Below, one piece after another: positions 9,475 to 22,100 of a DNA stretch of 64,000 nucleotides; the stretch's first letter is position 1, and every line of letters starts with the position of its first letter. The notes beneath the pieces are model-generated. The model had not been told where the DNA came from, did not search any database, and saw only the letters and a list, made by a program, of their open reading frames with translations. The DNA is taken from positions 558,001 through 622,000 of the forward strand of contig WOFQ01000010.1 in NCBI GenBank assembly GCA_012184525.1, written 5' to 3'. This DNA comes from Xenoacremonium recifei. Lineage: Eukaryota > Ascomycota > Sordariomycetes > Hypocreales > Nectriaceae. Position numbers and translations under genes: made by a program.

Positions 9475-11511
9475 TCATTCCGCAGCGCGGCCTCGATAGC
9501 TCCCCATCTTCTCGATCGAGCTCATGATGCCACTGCGAGCGATGCTTCCGGGTCGAGGAAGTCCAACACTCTTCGTCCTCTCGTGAGGCGCTCGGAGACC
9601 TGAGCCAGGAGCTCGAAGACCACTTGAGCGAACGGAGCCAACTCTCGAGCGCATGGGAGAGGCTTCTGCACTCCGTTTCGGGGTCTTCGCCTCGGGTTTC
9701 TCGGTTTGTTGAGGCTGGGCGACGAAGCTTTGCATGCTCATCATCTCCTCCGCCAACTGCACCAGCTCTCCCTTCTCCACGCGCTCTCTTTCCAGCATCG
9801 TTCTCAATCCCTCGTTGTCTTGCTGGACTGTCTGGACCACAGCCTCAAGTCTCTGAATGTCGGCATTGAGCTCCTTGATGGTGGCGCTGTCTCGTACGGC
9901 CTGAGCCTTGCTCTCCTCGATCGCGGCACTTCCAGGCTCAACCTTTGTCATGGTAGCATCACGGCCCAATCGTAGCTTTTCGTTCTCGTCCGCAAGGTCT
10001 TCGACTCGCGACTCCAACTCGCGAACCTTCTTCTCCCATCGAGATTCGTACGACTTCTTCAATGCAGCAACCTTGGTCTCGTGCTTGCCTTTGTAAAGAG
10101 CGTGGAGCTCTCGAGCTACCCGTTCCACAGCAATCTCAACCTCTCGGTTGCTGTCAGGGCTCTTGAGAGCTTCGGGGGATGACTTGTGTGATTCCTTGCC
10201 GGCACGCATTCCCGCCATTTTGCTTTCGGCTTCTTGGTGCATCATCTCGGCCGCTTCGCGTCGCTTTTCGCTCTCCTCCAGCTTTTGCTCCAGTTCCTCC
10301 CGCTCTCTCTGGCTCAGGACAATCTCCTCTTTGACCTTCCTCAGAACATTCTCCATCTCGCGGCCTCGGTTCTCCCATCCTTCTTTCGCAGCTGCCAGCT
10401 CTTCCTTTGCGGCTTGCTCCTCTCGAAGTTGCTCCATCGACTCGCCGACTCGCTTTTCGGCGTCGCCAACTGCTGTCTTCAATGATTGAACCTCAGCTTC
10501 CTTGCCGCTCAAGGATGCCTTCAGGGAGCTGATTTCTGAGAGGAATTTCGACTTTAAAGACTCAAGCTCTCGTGGTGTTATGCTAGGAACGCTTCGTGGA
10601 GTCGGCATCGGTGGAAGATCAAAGTCGATGAGGTTCGTAAACTGTCGACCCGGTGTTGCAGCCACGCTTGGAGCAGCCCTAGGGTCTCTGGCTCTCTGTG
10701 TAGGTGTCGGCTGAGGGAATCTGAACTGTCCGGTAAAGTCCAATAAGTTTGTGGTCTCTCCCGTATCGACCACTTTGCTAGGGCGTGGGGTCCTCGAGGG
10801 CGACACCTCCGGTCGACGCTGAGGACTGTTGACAACGGAGGCGGATAGCTTCGTGGGGCTTTGTCCCAGCTTTGCAAACATAGTCATGTTTGGAACAGCA
10901 GAGAATGTGCTGAACGTGCTCATCATCGTGTCATCGGGATATGTTGACTCGTCCGCGTCCATCGCGGCCACGTCCTCAGTACCGGCCATCACGTCGTCTT
11001 GGTCTTCTTCCTCCCCAGTTTCGAGAATGGTCTGTTCGTCTTCGAAGATTTCGATCGCCTTTTTCAACCCCTCGTTCTCCTTCACAGCATCTTGGAGGCT
11101 CATTGTTCGTTCGTGCGTCTGAGTCTGTCGAGGTGTTTGGATCGGATTGCTAACTTTAATAGGAAACCGTCTATCGGACGACGACTTTCGCGGGCTACGT
11201 CCTGGAGCCAGAAGCTTATCCACGGACTTGGACAAGGTTGGGCTGCGGTGGTCGGTGAGGATCTTCAATGGCGAGAGTTCGGCCCCGGACATGACGCGTG
11301 AGTGACGGGACTTCAAAGTCGCCATGTTCTCCTGGTCCGGAGCAGCTGATTGGCCGAGACATGACGGTAATGGTGATGGGCTCTCTGATGTTTCAACCGG
11401 CGCCTCAGATTGTATGGTGAGCGCCTGCACCTCGTACTTGTCGGAGCGCTTGATCGTCGACGGTGTTGACATGTTGGCGGCGTTTAGACTTGGTGATAAC
11501 GGCGAAGACAT
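9475..11511 (-). CDS. large coiled-coil protein with S/T-P-rich N-terminus
   Basis: One open exon encodes 678 aa, starting at MSSPLSPSLN; the frame upstream to 11544 lacks an ATG. The N-terminal half is low-complexity and rich in SP/TP sites, with the motifs NLLDFTGQF and TNLIDFDLPP. Residues from about 310 to 610 form long heptad coiled coils (for example ELESLKSKFLSEISSLKA, and REREELEQKLEESEKRR). The C-terminus is basic and Ser/Arg/Pro-rich, with repeated GLRAP. This architecture is common in spindle-pole, microtubule-associated and septum-scaffold proteins controlled by CDK. Relation to the TACC/Alp7 class is possible but not shown. I do not recognise a specific family. Confidence 0.82.
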   Translation of the reverse strand: MSSPLSPSLNAANMSTPSTIKRSDKYEVQALTIQSEAPVETSESPSPLPSCLGQSAAPDQENMATLKSRHSRVMSGAELSPLKILTDHRSPTLSKSVDKLLAPGRSPRKSSSDRRFPIKVSNPIQTPRQTQTHERTMSLQDAVKENEGLKKAIEIFEDEQTILETGEEEDQDDVMAGTEDVAAMDADESTYPDDTMMSTFSTFSAVPNMTMFAKLGQSPTKLSASVVNSPQRRPEVSPSRTPRPSKVVDTGETTNLLDFTGQFRFPQPTPTQRARDPRAAPSVAATPGRQFTNLIDFDLPPMPTPRSVPSITPRELESLKSKFLSEISSLKASLSGKEAEVQSLKTAVGDAEKRVGESMEQLREEQAAKEELAAAKEGWENRGREMENVLRKVKEEIVLSQREREELEQKLEESEKRREAAEMMHQEAESKMAGMRAGKESHKSSPEALKSPDSNREVEIAVERVARELHALYKGKHETKVAALKKSYESRWEKKVRELESRVEDLADENEKLRLGRDATMTKVEPGSAAIEESKAQAVRDSATIKELNADIQRLEAVVQTVQQDNEGLRTMLERERVEKGELVQLAEEMMSMQSFVAQPQQTEKPEAKTPKRSAEASPMRSRVGSVRSSGLRAPGSGLRAPHERTKSVGLPRPGSIARSGIMSSIEKMGSYRGRAAE

Positions 11512-12508
11512 GGCAGCAGACTTGCTGAAGCGACAAAAGTTCAAGCGATGAAGATGAGCGAGAGGGTTGTTCTGCCCGTCATTGATTGCTCTCTGAAGTT
11601 CTGTCTGTCTTTTGTGGATCTTGGAGAGCCGCGTTTTGTTGTGGATGTAGGGAGATCAAGCCAGGTCTAATTTGCGTTGGCCAGGCAACGGGTCATCCTG
11701 TCATCACGTAATCATCACTGGGTTCCAACGTCTTGCTCATGGCACAGAGTATTCAAGGATTCATGAAATTCAATATATCACACAAATTCACCATGAGAGT
11801 GCGAGATAGCAAAGATGGCTCCCAAATATGTTTATGACGATTTAACAAAAGCTTTTATTGTCCTTCATAAGTCGTTACCTAATAAAGCAACATCCAACAA
11901 ATGGCTCCATCTCTGGGGCATTGATGGGACGAGGTAAGAAAAGATCAAACAAAATAAGGTCATAAGGTCATCATGAAGTTTCCCGATAGGCTCTTCCTGA
12001 AAAAGCCTCCATCTAGAAGGTTCAAAAGAAAATCAAAAATGGGAAGCAAGGAGCGAAATCTTCGCCCCCGAACAAAATGTTCCTGCCTGAGGGTCATAAC
12101 AGGTAGTGCTGTCTCTTGGTCCCATTCGCTCATCCATGTCGTCAGATTGCAACTCCGTGACAGAGGAAATTCCCTGATAGGAATTCAAAATTGCTGTGGT
12201 GCTTTCTCAAGATTAAGACCGCCATGCAAAACGTGACTCATCAGCCATGTACATCCGTGACAGGTAACATAGAATCGGAAGTCGTGTCGTAATTCAACAT
12301 CGTGTCTTCAAGAAAGCGATGCCGACATTTGTTCTGGAGAATACTGTAAAGGAAGTAAAGATCGGTGAAATGAGTCGTAAAAAAAAGAAGTGCGGGATGC
12401 TGGACATGGCATTGGAAGGGAGCCAAACTCGTTATCATCAACCATCGTCCTCATCCTTGGATGGTCCAGGACTGAGGGAACCCGAAAGTTGTAGCGTTTG
12501 GGGGCGCC
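11512..12508. other. intergenic region: coiled-coil gene promoter and stuA 3' UTR
   Basis: Both flanking genes are on the minus strand, so this holds the promoter and leader of the coiled-coil gene and the 3' UTR of stuA. The part from 11750 to 12000 is AT-rich. No coding signal was seen. Confidence 0.55.
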
Positions 12509-14513
12509 TTATCGGCGTCTAGGGGCACCAACTGCTGAAGCAGGGCGGTTCATGGCATCATAGGCTGGAGCTGCGACGGTGTTCTCGAGCATCGTCTTAC
12601 GCCGCTTCATGTCCATGTTTGCCATTCCACCAGGCCCTTCACTGCCAGGTCGAGACATATCATCATCATCATCCCTCCCACGTTTCAGGGCTCCAGGAGC
12701 ACCGTTCATCGTAGGTGGTTGGGGGACATAACCATTCGCCATGGGCCCAGATAAGTCGGTGGCAGGAGCATAAACGTCATTGTTGGTAGCTCCGTTTACT
12801 GATGCGCGGTCGTTGCTCATTACATTATAGAGGTTGCTTGTTGTCTGCTGAACTCGGGGGGAGTTTCCGTATCCAGGATGCTGGGGGTAGTAGGGCTGCG
12901 TCGGCGCCGTGGTTCTGGGGGTGGCACGGCCCGAGGGCGGAGGATGACTCGGGGAGCTGGTCATCTCAGAAGGAATGTTGGCATCGTTCGAAAGTGCACC
13001 AACTCCTGGAGCAGTGTAATTGTAGGAATTACGATTAGCATCGTAAGGACCACTGTCGTGCGTGTACTCAGCCTCATGCTCATGATCGCCCTCGTCCTCA
13101 CCATGATGAGATTGAGACGCGTGGTCAGAGTGGGCGAGGCCATTGGGTGGCTTGGAGTCAGGCTGATCCGCGGTAGGGCCAGAAACAGAGGGCCGACTAG
13201 AAGGAGGCCCCATATCATTCTTCTGGTATGAGCTGTTCTGGCTATACATTCGGTCTTGGGAGTTGGAAGCTGATCCTTGGTAGGGCGAAGGATGAGAAGA
13301 TGAATTGTTATACATCTGCCGAGAATTCTCGTATGGTTGGGTAGCTGAAGGATAGGACTGCATACCCTGGATGCCGGGTCCCGGGGGAGTAGTAGCCGGT
13401 GTGTTGGGCATGGAGCGGGTCGTGTTCATGCCGTTGTCCATCGGCATGGCGTTGGCGCCTTGTGTTCCGTTCAAGCCCTGCCCATGCCAGTTAAAACTGT
13501 CTGATGCCCCCATGTTGGCCATGACGCTGGAGGCACTCGTCGGGGGGGTGGGAAAGGTGTGGGCTCTATCGAGAGAAGGACGGCTGATGTTTTGGGAGGG
13601 CAACGAAGAATGGCTCGGGATCCCCAGCTGCTGCTGCTGTATTGAGGGCAGGCCGCCAGGGATTTGGCCTGCGTTCCGCTGTTCTGCATGCTTCCTTCGT
13701 TCAGCTGCAGCCATGACCTGGTTCGTGCGGCTCTGGTTCGTCGGGTGGTAGAGCAAAGCACCAATATTATGAACAAACAAAGGATAAAGCATCTCGGTGA
13801 TCTTTTCCTTGTTGGCGAAGTCCAAGGCACGATCGTAAGGAATCCTGGGGTAATATTAGCGATTTGCGTGGTGTCTCACAAACATGAGCAGAACATACCA
13901 GACTCCCTTTAGATGCATTGGCCCGATTTTCACGACATGGCGCACCTTTTCACTTTTCAAGATGCCATCTCTTCTACCACGAGTCATCCCGGCTACGTTC
14001 AACAGCTTGGTTCCATTGATCATGTGGTTATCTTGGGTTTCGGATCAGCTCCAGCTCGAATCGTGCATGTCAGTGGATCAAGAATTGGTTACCTTCACGG
14101 CGAGCTACGCAGATGCCGCGCGCCTCCACCTGGAAGCAGAGGCTTCCTTCATCCTCCCAAAGTGTGGCCGTCACTCGAGGTTTCATACCCGGGGGAGGCT
14201 GCTGGCCCGTGGTATCGAAACCGGCATACGAGGGAGGCATTGAGTTTTGGGAAACTCCCGGCAGAGGAAGCACAGTCCCTTGGGCACTCATTGGGTTCGA
14301 CACGGATGGAGGAGCGGTCGGAGGAGAGGTCAAGCCTGTACTGTATCCATACTGGCTAAAGGGTGTCCCCGAGGAGAATTGAGGACCCGGTTGCAGCAGG
14401 GTCGGCTGGTGCTGAGGATAATGAGCCATGGCGCCCGAGGTGACGGTCTGAGGTTGAGGTGCCTGTCCCGCAGACATGTGAGAATAGTAGACGTCTGGAG
14501 GACCCTGATTCAT
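12509..14513 (-). CDS. stuA: APSES-domain transcription factor StuA
   Basis: Three coding exons (14513-14093, 14031-13899, 13844-12509) give 629 aa; the introns are 61 and 54 bp. The APSES DNA-binding domain spans roughly residues 111-220. It reads [20 protein letters not shown], then across intron 1 [20 protein letters not shown], then [11 protein letters not shown], and across intron 2 [15 protein letters not shown] and [12 protein letters not shown]. This is the helix-loop-helix-like fold of A. nidulans StuA and Fusarium FgStuA, which control conidiophore and spore development and some secondary metabolism. The rest is Pro/Gln/Ser-rich, with a basic KRGRDDDDD stretch and MKRRK near the C-terminus as likely nuclear signals. 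The first ATG in the exon (MNQGPPDV) matches StuA starts. An upstream leader intron and a uORF are described separately. Confidence 0.97.
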
Positions 14514-14545
14514 CGCGTCGTGGGTGGCAATGGTGGTCAAAGGAC

Positions 14546-14763
14546 CTGGGGGTAAGCGTTAAAAACGAAATTTCTATGCGATACAGGGCGTTGCGAAGCG
14601 GAAGCGAGAGGGAGGAGAGACACTGCGGAGCGGGAGCGGAGCGAGATTGAAGAAAGGATGGGATAGAAGAAAAGGCAGCGATGGAAGAGCGAGAGGCCGT
14701 GAGCTCAAGACGAGACGAGAGAAGGACAAGGCAAGGAAAGAATCCAGAAGATGTCCGACTTAC
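14546..14763 (-). other. stuA: predicted 5' UTR intron of stuA
   Basis: On the minus strand a canonical donor (GAAG|GTAAGT at 14763) pairs with a pyrimidine-rich acceptor (CCCCCAG ending at 14546), leaving a 32-nt leader segment before the ATG at 14513. The 218-bp length is longer than the coding introns of this window but ordinary for leader introns. It is predicted from sequence alone. Confidence 0.5.
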
Positions 14764-14768
14764 CTTCC

Positions 14769-14924
14769 TCAGCTAACCTCGAGGTCAGGCAAGAATAAAT
14801 GAGGAGGTCGGTGGAGTCGTGAAGACGAAAGAGAGAGAAAGATGGATGGACGACACCACTCTGGGGAAGGTTTTGTTTTTGGCGGTGGTGAGAGGAGGCA
14901 GGTCCAGAGGACCCGTAGGTACAT
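14769..14924 (-). CDS. possible upstream ORF in the stuA leader
   Basis: The minus strand has an ATG at 14924 followed by 51 codons (MYLRVLWTCLL...LFLPDLEVS) and a TGA at 14769, just before the predicted leader-intron donor. A. nidulans stuA transcripts are known to carry short upstream ORFs that affect translation, so a regulatory uORF is plausible here. No ribosome evidence is available and the transcription start is unknown. Confidence 0.3.
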   Translation of the reverse strand: MYLRVLWTCLLSPPPKTKPSPEWCRPSIFLSLSSSRLHRPPHLFLPDLEVS

Positions 14925-15021
14925 GTACAGGCGGTAGGTACACACGGGTCCCGCACTTGCAGGGAACGAGCGCAAGTGCAAGGTGCAAGGTACTGGGGAG
15001 GTAGGGTCAGGCTAAACCGCA

Positions 15022-15050
15022 GTGGGCTGGGCTGGGCAGGCTGGCTGGGC
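15022..15050. repeat. GGGCT/GGCTG-type simple repeat
   Basis: Degenerate tandem copies of a five-base GGCTG word lie in the stuA upstream region. Confidence 0.6.
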
Positions 15051-15216
15051 CGGGGAGTGGGAGGGAGTCAGTCAGGGTGCGGCGGGTGCTGTCCATTCAG
15101 TGGGAGTTAGGGTAGCGTACGGTACGGTAGCGCTGTGGGCGTGCGCCTGGAGCCCTGGAGCCCTGGAGCTAGCGGGAATGGATGGGGACGGGGAAGCGAC
15201 AGTTCGGAACCTTACA

Positions 15217-15232
15217 ATGGATGGATGGATGG
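15217..15232. repeat. (ATGG)4 microsatellite
   Basis: Four tandem ATGG units occur in the stuA upstream region. Confidence 0.8.
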
Positions 15233-18200
15233 AGGACGGATTGCAGATACGTGCAGTGCATCCAGTTCTTGACTGAGGTGCCGGACAGTTTCCAGCGGAC
15301 GGCCATGTAAGCTGATTCTCTCCTTTCCCCTGGGTGCAAATTAGGTTGTCCGTGCTGAGGCGGCATCGCCGTTCCATTCGCTGTCCCAGAGCCGGGTAGT
15401 TTAATAGAAGGCACCCGTGTCCCCTCTGATGTCCATCCGCCCAGTCCATCTTACTCCGTGGACTGGCCTGGCTGGACCGCCCGTTGTAGGGAGATATTTT
15501 TCGTGGTCGACAGAGGCGTCTGGTGCTAATCGCCCACCCCCTCCACTCCCCCCTCCCGTCTCCCCTCTCAATCCCCTCCCTTCTACGCCTCGCCCCCCCA
15601 GCTAGAACAAACAGGTGAGGGCCTTGGTTGTATCTTCCTTCTCGGCGGGCCATTGACTTTCGTTCGTTTCAAGTGGGAGCGTTTCTCATGAATCCTCTCT
15701 CGGCATTTCACTGACTCCTGTCGGCAGCTCTTTGTCCTCGCTGCTGGCACACTTGTCTCGATGCCGGGGTTTCGGCAACATGACAGTCCTCTGTTCCGCT
15801 GCTACGGCCTAGCGTTTCGGGGGATGGAACAGGCTGAGAGACGGCGAGGGCGAGGGAGAGGGAGTCCACTGTACAGTGGCCAGCCAGCCAGGATGTTTCC
15901 CTCTGCTCTGCCGTCCGTCGCCGGTCCACAGTTGGGCGCGCACTGCTCGCTCCTCGTCCGGCGCTCGCTGTCGGGGCCTCGCTGAAGAGCCGCCGTTCCA
16001 ACCAAAGAGATGCTGAGGATAGTCCCAGGGTGGGATGGTGGGTGGTGCGAGGGGCGTGCGGACAAGGGGGGCGGCGGCAAACGGCATGGGTCGAGCAGCG
16101 TCGGACTGGGCGGGGATCCAACAAGGCCCCATGAAAGGTCCACGGCCTTCTGAGATCACTGACTGACTGACAATGGTGAGGGATGAAAGAGAGTGTGTGG
16201 TTGTGCTGTGCTTTACCTGCTGGCCTGCTGCTGGTGCCAACAACGCGCGAGGTCTCGACTATGTACAGAGCACAACCTTGGAGTTTCCTGGCGTTTGCCC
16301 ATCCCTATATCTGGTCCCAGCTTTCGTTTGGCTGGCATCAACTTGTCTCCTCTCAAAGCTCCGAAGCCGGGCGGCATTTCGTCGACTAAAATGCTAGATG
16401 GCGTGCAATAACGACCAATTCAGCACATCCTCCATGTATCTACCATTGCCTCTGGGCCTGGGACTGATTCAACTATTACGGCACAGTCCAGACCACAATC
16501 TCCCACACCAACATGAAGAAACCCAAAGTTCTCCGTGCTCCGGCCGAGTCGAATGCTAGACTCGCAGATGAATTAGATACCAGGATGCAACGGGGCTGTG
16601 CTGGTTAGTTGACCCAAAGCTAGTTCAGTCCAGTTCAGTTCCCGTCGAGAGACCGACCAGCCTTCAGTTTCCAGCCTCCAAGATCCGAACTCCAGCCTCC
16701 AGACTCCGTGCTGTGGTTTCCGGTCTTCCGTCTCCGCCTGAAGTCTCCGACGACTGAGCGAATTACCTTTGACCCCGGTCGTGGTATCTCGGGCGCATTC
16801 GTGCGAATCCCGTTGGCGCCCGCTGGACTGGCAATGGGGTGGGGTTGGATCCAGCGATCTCGACTCTTGTCCGGCCGGCCAAAAGAGCCTCTAAACGCGT
16901 TGTCTTTCGGCCGTCAGCAAAACCTCTCACAACAATGGAGTGGACACAGTCCAGTTATCTCAGAGCCTTTACTAGAGACGGCACTGTCTCACATGCCAGC
17001 CATTATGGCGAAAGAGTTTTGCCCCGGCCAGGATAAGGGTGCGAATAGCATGGTTATGACCATGGGAAAAGAGACACTGATGCCGCGGAGTCGGGTAGCT
17101 GAAATTCGTTGAGCGCCACCCTCCGTCGTGACTATAATCTTCTCCTTCCCAACAGAGCCAGCGTCGGTACGGGGGCTGATAAAGGATCATCCTCGTCGAC
17201 TAGGGCATTGGCATTGGTCATTCCGAAGCCTTTGTATTGACTTTCAGGAACAGCGCCACACGCACCAGGGCTTTCTCCATGCCATGCCGTACTCGGCCGC
17301 ATATGACATGCTGTGAGCCGGAGGAACTCGTGGTGGCTGACTGGGGTTGCGGAAATGGTATGCTGCCATTGAAACGTGGCTAACAATGAAGAAACTTCCC
17401 TCCCTGGCCCGTACTTGTACATAGATGACCAGGCCCAGATTGGCGAGTCTCATGTGCTTATCGAGCATGCAGGGCCTGGATCATAACCAGACGGTGCGTG
17501 GTCGTCACGGAGCACTCGGTGACGAAACTTCAGGAACAGAAGCCACCGATCTAGGGAGGGAAATAAGCTTTGGGCCTAATGCTCCCCGTTTCATGTTGCC
17601 TCCATAGTACATACTGTACGTCTTTCCCCCCCGGGGATCAAGGGAATGCAAGCTGCACAAGTGAGCGAGATGACTGGGGCGGACTGCATAACACATGTGC
17701 AAGGGCTTGCTTGGCTTGGTCACCTTGGACCCGAGCCCCGGGCGGCGATCTGTGGGTGCAGCGCGCTTCCATCACTTGCATATGTCAAACGGTTTCGAGC
17801 ATATCATGCACAAATTCCCCGACGCATGAAGCGAGTTGACTGAGCTTCTCTGCTTCATGGAGGGCTCCATTGAACCCAATGCCATCTCTGGAAGCGGTTG
17901 TGGACTTCTCAGGGCCTGGTACTGGCCGGTCCTAGCCCGTTTCTAAATCGAGTTCCTCCTGCAGTTCGCATCGAAACAACCATCGTGATCCCAGAGGTCA
18001 TTGCATCGCATGCCCGCCACCCTATGCGCAGACCCAAGCAGGCTTTGGACAGACCCCGGAATGCACGCAGGCTATTCATGGGGAGCATGACGTTGCGGAC
18101 CGCATGTACTCCGTTCGGAGCATTCAAGCCAATGCAAGATGCCGCGATGTCTGGGGACAGGCCTCATTAGCCTCGTAGCTTAACGGCCTCGCCGTGTTCC

Positions 18201-19051
18201 GTACCAATTTACAGAAGAGCAGGAGCTTGGTAGGTAATAATGCAGTCACTATTGACAATGTGTTGTTTTACTCAGGGGCTGGATCCGGCAGGTACGGCGG
18301 AGAATGCTCATGACAACAGGTCAGAAATAACTCGAGGTGATAGGGCTAGACCTGGCTCGACAACGGAATGTTCGATGCTCATGCTCCCCCGCCGCCACTA
18401 TCGACGCAGTAGCATCTCATCTGCATCTAGAAAACATCTCCTACTCGTTCCGCGATGCTTGCTTTTTCTTACCTGGCCGGGGGGGACCTTTGTGGAACAT
18501 CTCGACTTGATCCTCGTCACCCTCCAAATCGATCCCAGTGAGTTGAACCAGGCAATCCTCACAGCCGGCCGTTGACTCCCTCCCGCAGGCTGACTGCTAG
18601 GATTGTCCGTCAAGGATCAAGGCCCTTGCTGGTGGAGTAGTGGGCAAGAGGGTTTTTTTCCCTCGAGGTGCGAAATAATACTGTACGGGTATAATGAAGG
18701 GCTTTTTTTCGAAGCAGACTCCCATGGCGTGGCTTGCAATCGCGGAAACGTCGATCGTTCAGTCTGGCCATCCGCCGCCAGCAGCCTTGAGGCCAGGGTC
18801 GTGCAGGCCATTCGCGATTGTTATCGAGATCAGGCGCTGACTCGGGCCAACTGGCGCTTGCCGTCACAGGTGTCTTGCAACTCCAAAAGGAGGCTTGACA
18901 GCTGGCCGCCGCCAACTGGCTGGCAACTCAGCCGGCACGTTTCAGTGGACGACACATGGTCAGGTCAGCCACCTTCGAACGGCTTCGCTCTTCAGTCATA
19001 TGTCTCACTTGCAAAATTCAGCGCTTGTCATGAGCCGGTCGCATCAAGGCA

Positions 19052-19105
19052 AGACGAGGCAGGATGAGACATCCCGAGACAAGACGAGACGAGACGAGAC
19101 AAGAC
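19052..19105. repeat. GACGA/GAGAC purine-rich tandem repeat
   Basis: A degenerate run of AGACG/AGACA units extends about 50 bp in the gene-free region. Confidence 0.7.
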
Positions 19106-22100
19106 TCATCCGCCGCTTTGCCCCAACCTCCCATCTTTGATGCCCTCTGTCCGCTAGATTGACGAGGAAAGGTTTGCCGAGGTCCCGCTTTCACTTCTGG
19201 GGGGTTCCCTCGCCCGCTGAGCGTAACTGTCGTCCCATGAGAATGGAATCGGCCAGGTCCGTCTCATTCATCGCCCAGAGTCGAGAAGACCGAATTTGCT
19301 TTTTCCACAGCCGTCGTACCATGGATTGTCAGTCGCCGCTAGCCCGTCACACCCAGCCACAACACACGAAAGACTCGGCTTGTGGTGCATCGAAGAGCAA
19401 CTCTTCGAGTTTCCGACAGCAATTGACCTTCATCTTCGCATGTTTCGATAACTTGGTTGCAAGCTAGAATTGGTCTGGCTATGTCGACACTGGACGCCTT
19501 TTGGAATAGTTCTCACGCTGGAGCCACATTCCTGAGAGGACTGAAACTAGAGTTGAATGGTGATTGTGTCATGACGTGTTGAAGAAACTCCCGGTCCGGG
19601 CTCAGCGATGAGTTTATGGCGCACTCCGTACCTTAGGTACCACACGGTTGGACTACCTTGGGCTTATGGAGTAGGTATAGCATACAACTGAAGTCAACTC
19701 ATCTCCCGAGGCCAATCACGAGCATCCAAAGTCTTCGAGAACAATGCCAAGTTCTTGTCGAGTTGAGCTGGTTAAGCATTAAGCAGTCTAGCGATGCGTC
19801 TCGGCACTTTCAGAGTTTATTGCTCCTAATTGGTAGTGATCCATACTCGGACGGCTGTGCCATGATAGCCACTCATCGTCCGTGGCGTGAAGGATCGGTC
19901 GCAATACTCGGTGCGTTGGGTAACGCCTCTTCGTGTATCGGCCTGGCAGCCACCCATTGACTATCCTTCGTCCGGGCCGGGCCCGTTTCAACTCGATTTG
20001 TCTCAACCCAGCGACCCACGAAAACGATGTGGCGTGTGATCTGGACTCTGGGTTGCCATCTTTAGAGGACCCCAAGATGATCACTCAGCAGCCAGCGGAC
20101 AGGGTCCAGGGATATCGGAGAGCCCATGGCCTGAGTGCCAGCCCAGTGCGTCTCCGCTCGATGCACGCCCCCCGAGAGGGCTGAACCTTTGCTTGCCAAT
20201 CGAAACGGCCCCTAGCCCGTAGCTCCTCCAGCGTCCCTGCAGCCGCCCGTGGCCGGCGCCGACAGGGATGGCGAGGGGATCATGTTGGCTTGAGCACTTG
20301 CATGACCTGCACAGCGGCTATGTATGTCTAAGACAGGGCCAATGAGGACGCTTGGGACATCTGGAGGCTGGGCAGGGCTCCCTGGCTGGGGCGTTTCAGG
20401 CACTTGACCCCAGCCCGTTCAGTGTCCGGCGAGTGTCCGTCGAACATCCAACCACCTCAGCCCTCTTTTCGCTCCGATTGCCAGTGCAGCTTGACTGTTC
20501 CGGGGAGGCGAGAGGGAGTGGAGGATGGGGCAGGCAAAAAGAAGTCGGCCGGTCCAAAGCCCCGACCGCTCCGTTGCTTTTCGTGGGGGATCGGAGCGAC
20601 TACTCGAGGTTCGGCGTTCTGGAGGGCACCCTTCCCTTCTTCTCTCCATTCGCGATTCACACCTTTTTGCTCGACACATCCCTCCGTGGACACACTCCAC
20701 TCCCCACCCGAAGGAGGAGTCGCTCGCTGGCGCCTGGGTTGCTTGCTGGTGGATTCTGGCATTAGCCTACCCGTTCGTCTCGCTGTCAGATGCGAGATAC
20801 AGGACAGGCGAGTGAGTCGAGTCCTGTCCTGTCCCTTCAACAGCTTTGCGACCAGGCTCTAAGTGGAAGGGCGATGAGTGAGTGGCCCAGGTCGCGATGC
20901 CGGTAGGCCACAAAAGTACCACCACAGCTGGGCGAAGATATTCGCTGTCCAGGAATGAATTGAGGATGCGAGCTTTCGACCTCGGGACACGGGCAGCATC
21001 AAGGGGAAGGCAGATGTCTGCTTTTGCCCCCTATGCCCGGTCAATTGGGCTGGACACGCACGGGATTGCTTGCTGTATCTCACTCGTCTCATCCGAGCAC
21101 GCCATGGCCCGGCCGGTGCCAGCAAGGACTCCGGGATGGGATCCAGAGCATGCCATGCCATGCCACCAGCCACTCACTTCCTCAGACCCATCCCATCAAT
21201 TCAGGAGCTTCCGTTGCACCTCAAATGGTGGTGTTTATCGCCCCGGCTGTTACGGCCCTCTCTGGGCTGGCAGTTCTGGGCCAACTCAGGCTGGCTAGTC
21301 CAATGAGCGCAAACCACGTCTGCACACCACACCACCACAACCACCACAGAAACAGGCCAGCACAACCCCCTCCGAGCCCGGCCCTCCCCTCCATCATTGG
21401 CTGTTGATTGCTGGGCCTTCGGATCGAAGAGAACTTGCTGACTTATTTATGGGTACGTATCGAGCCCGTTGCGTTCTCCTGCGAATGAGGCCCCTCGGCC
21501 CAATGGCCTTCCTGTTTGGAAGCCAGAACAACGTGCCGGATGCCTGATACGTACGGCCGACCCATCGACTTCGCTGGCTTCCTAATCTGCAGCTGCCGCC
21601 AAAACTCTAATTCGTCAACCGATCTATTGTGTGTTGGAGCGAGTCGAGCACGAGATGTTGACTAGCCGGACTGGACTGACTGTTCATCCACCCCCAACCC
21701 GGCATATGCTTGTTGGTGAGCCAGCAGTGCACCTCGCTTCGCGTGGACGGCAACCCTACCCCATCCTGGCGGTTGTCCTTCAGCGCACCGTGGCGTCCGT
21801 CTGCATGGGCTGGCCTCAGAGATAGCTATTTGTTTGGTGGGTGTGCGTCTCGCCAGCCTCCGGTTGAGAGCCGTTACAGTCTTGCAGCATGTCTATCAAC
21901 AACTCTCTCTGTATGTACGTATACGTATGTACGTTCTGAACGGCTGCACCGTACATCACGACCCCCGTCTCGGTCCCATCCCACCCCCCGTCCTCGCCAC
22001 GGCTTTGTCCACATACTGCCGCTGCACTCCTAAAACCCCAGATGCGATCTGGCAGCATTTAGTGCGCTCCTGTGCTTGACTATCCTGCCAGTTGCAAGCT

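Noticed and set aside
15072..15653. 193-codon minus frame in the stuA upstream region
   Set aside because: It overlaps simple repeats, has no ATG-led conserved domain and is Arg/Ser/Pro-rich as expected of non-coding GC-rich DNA.
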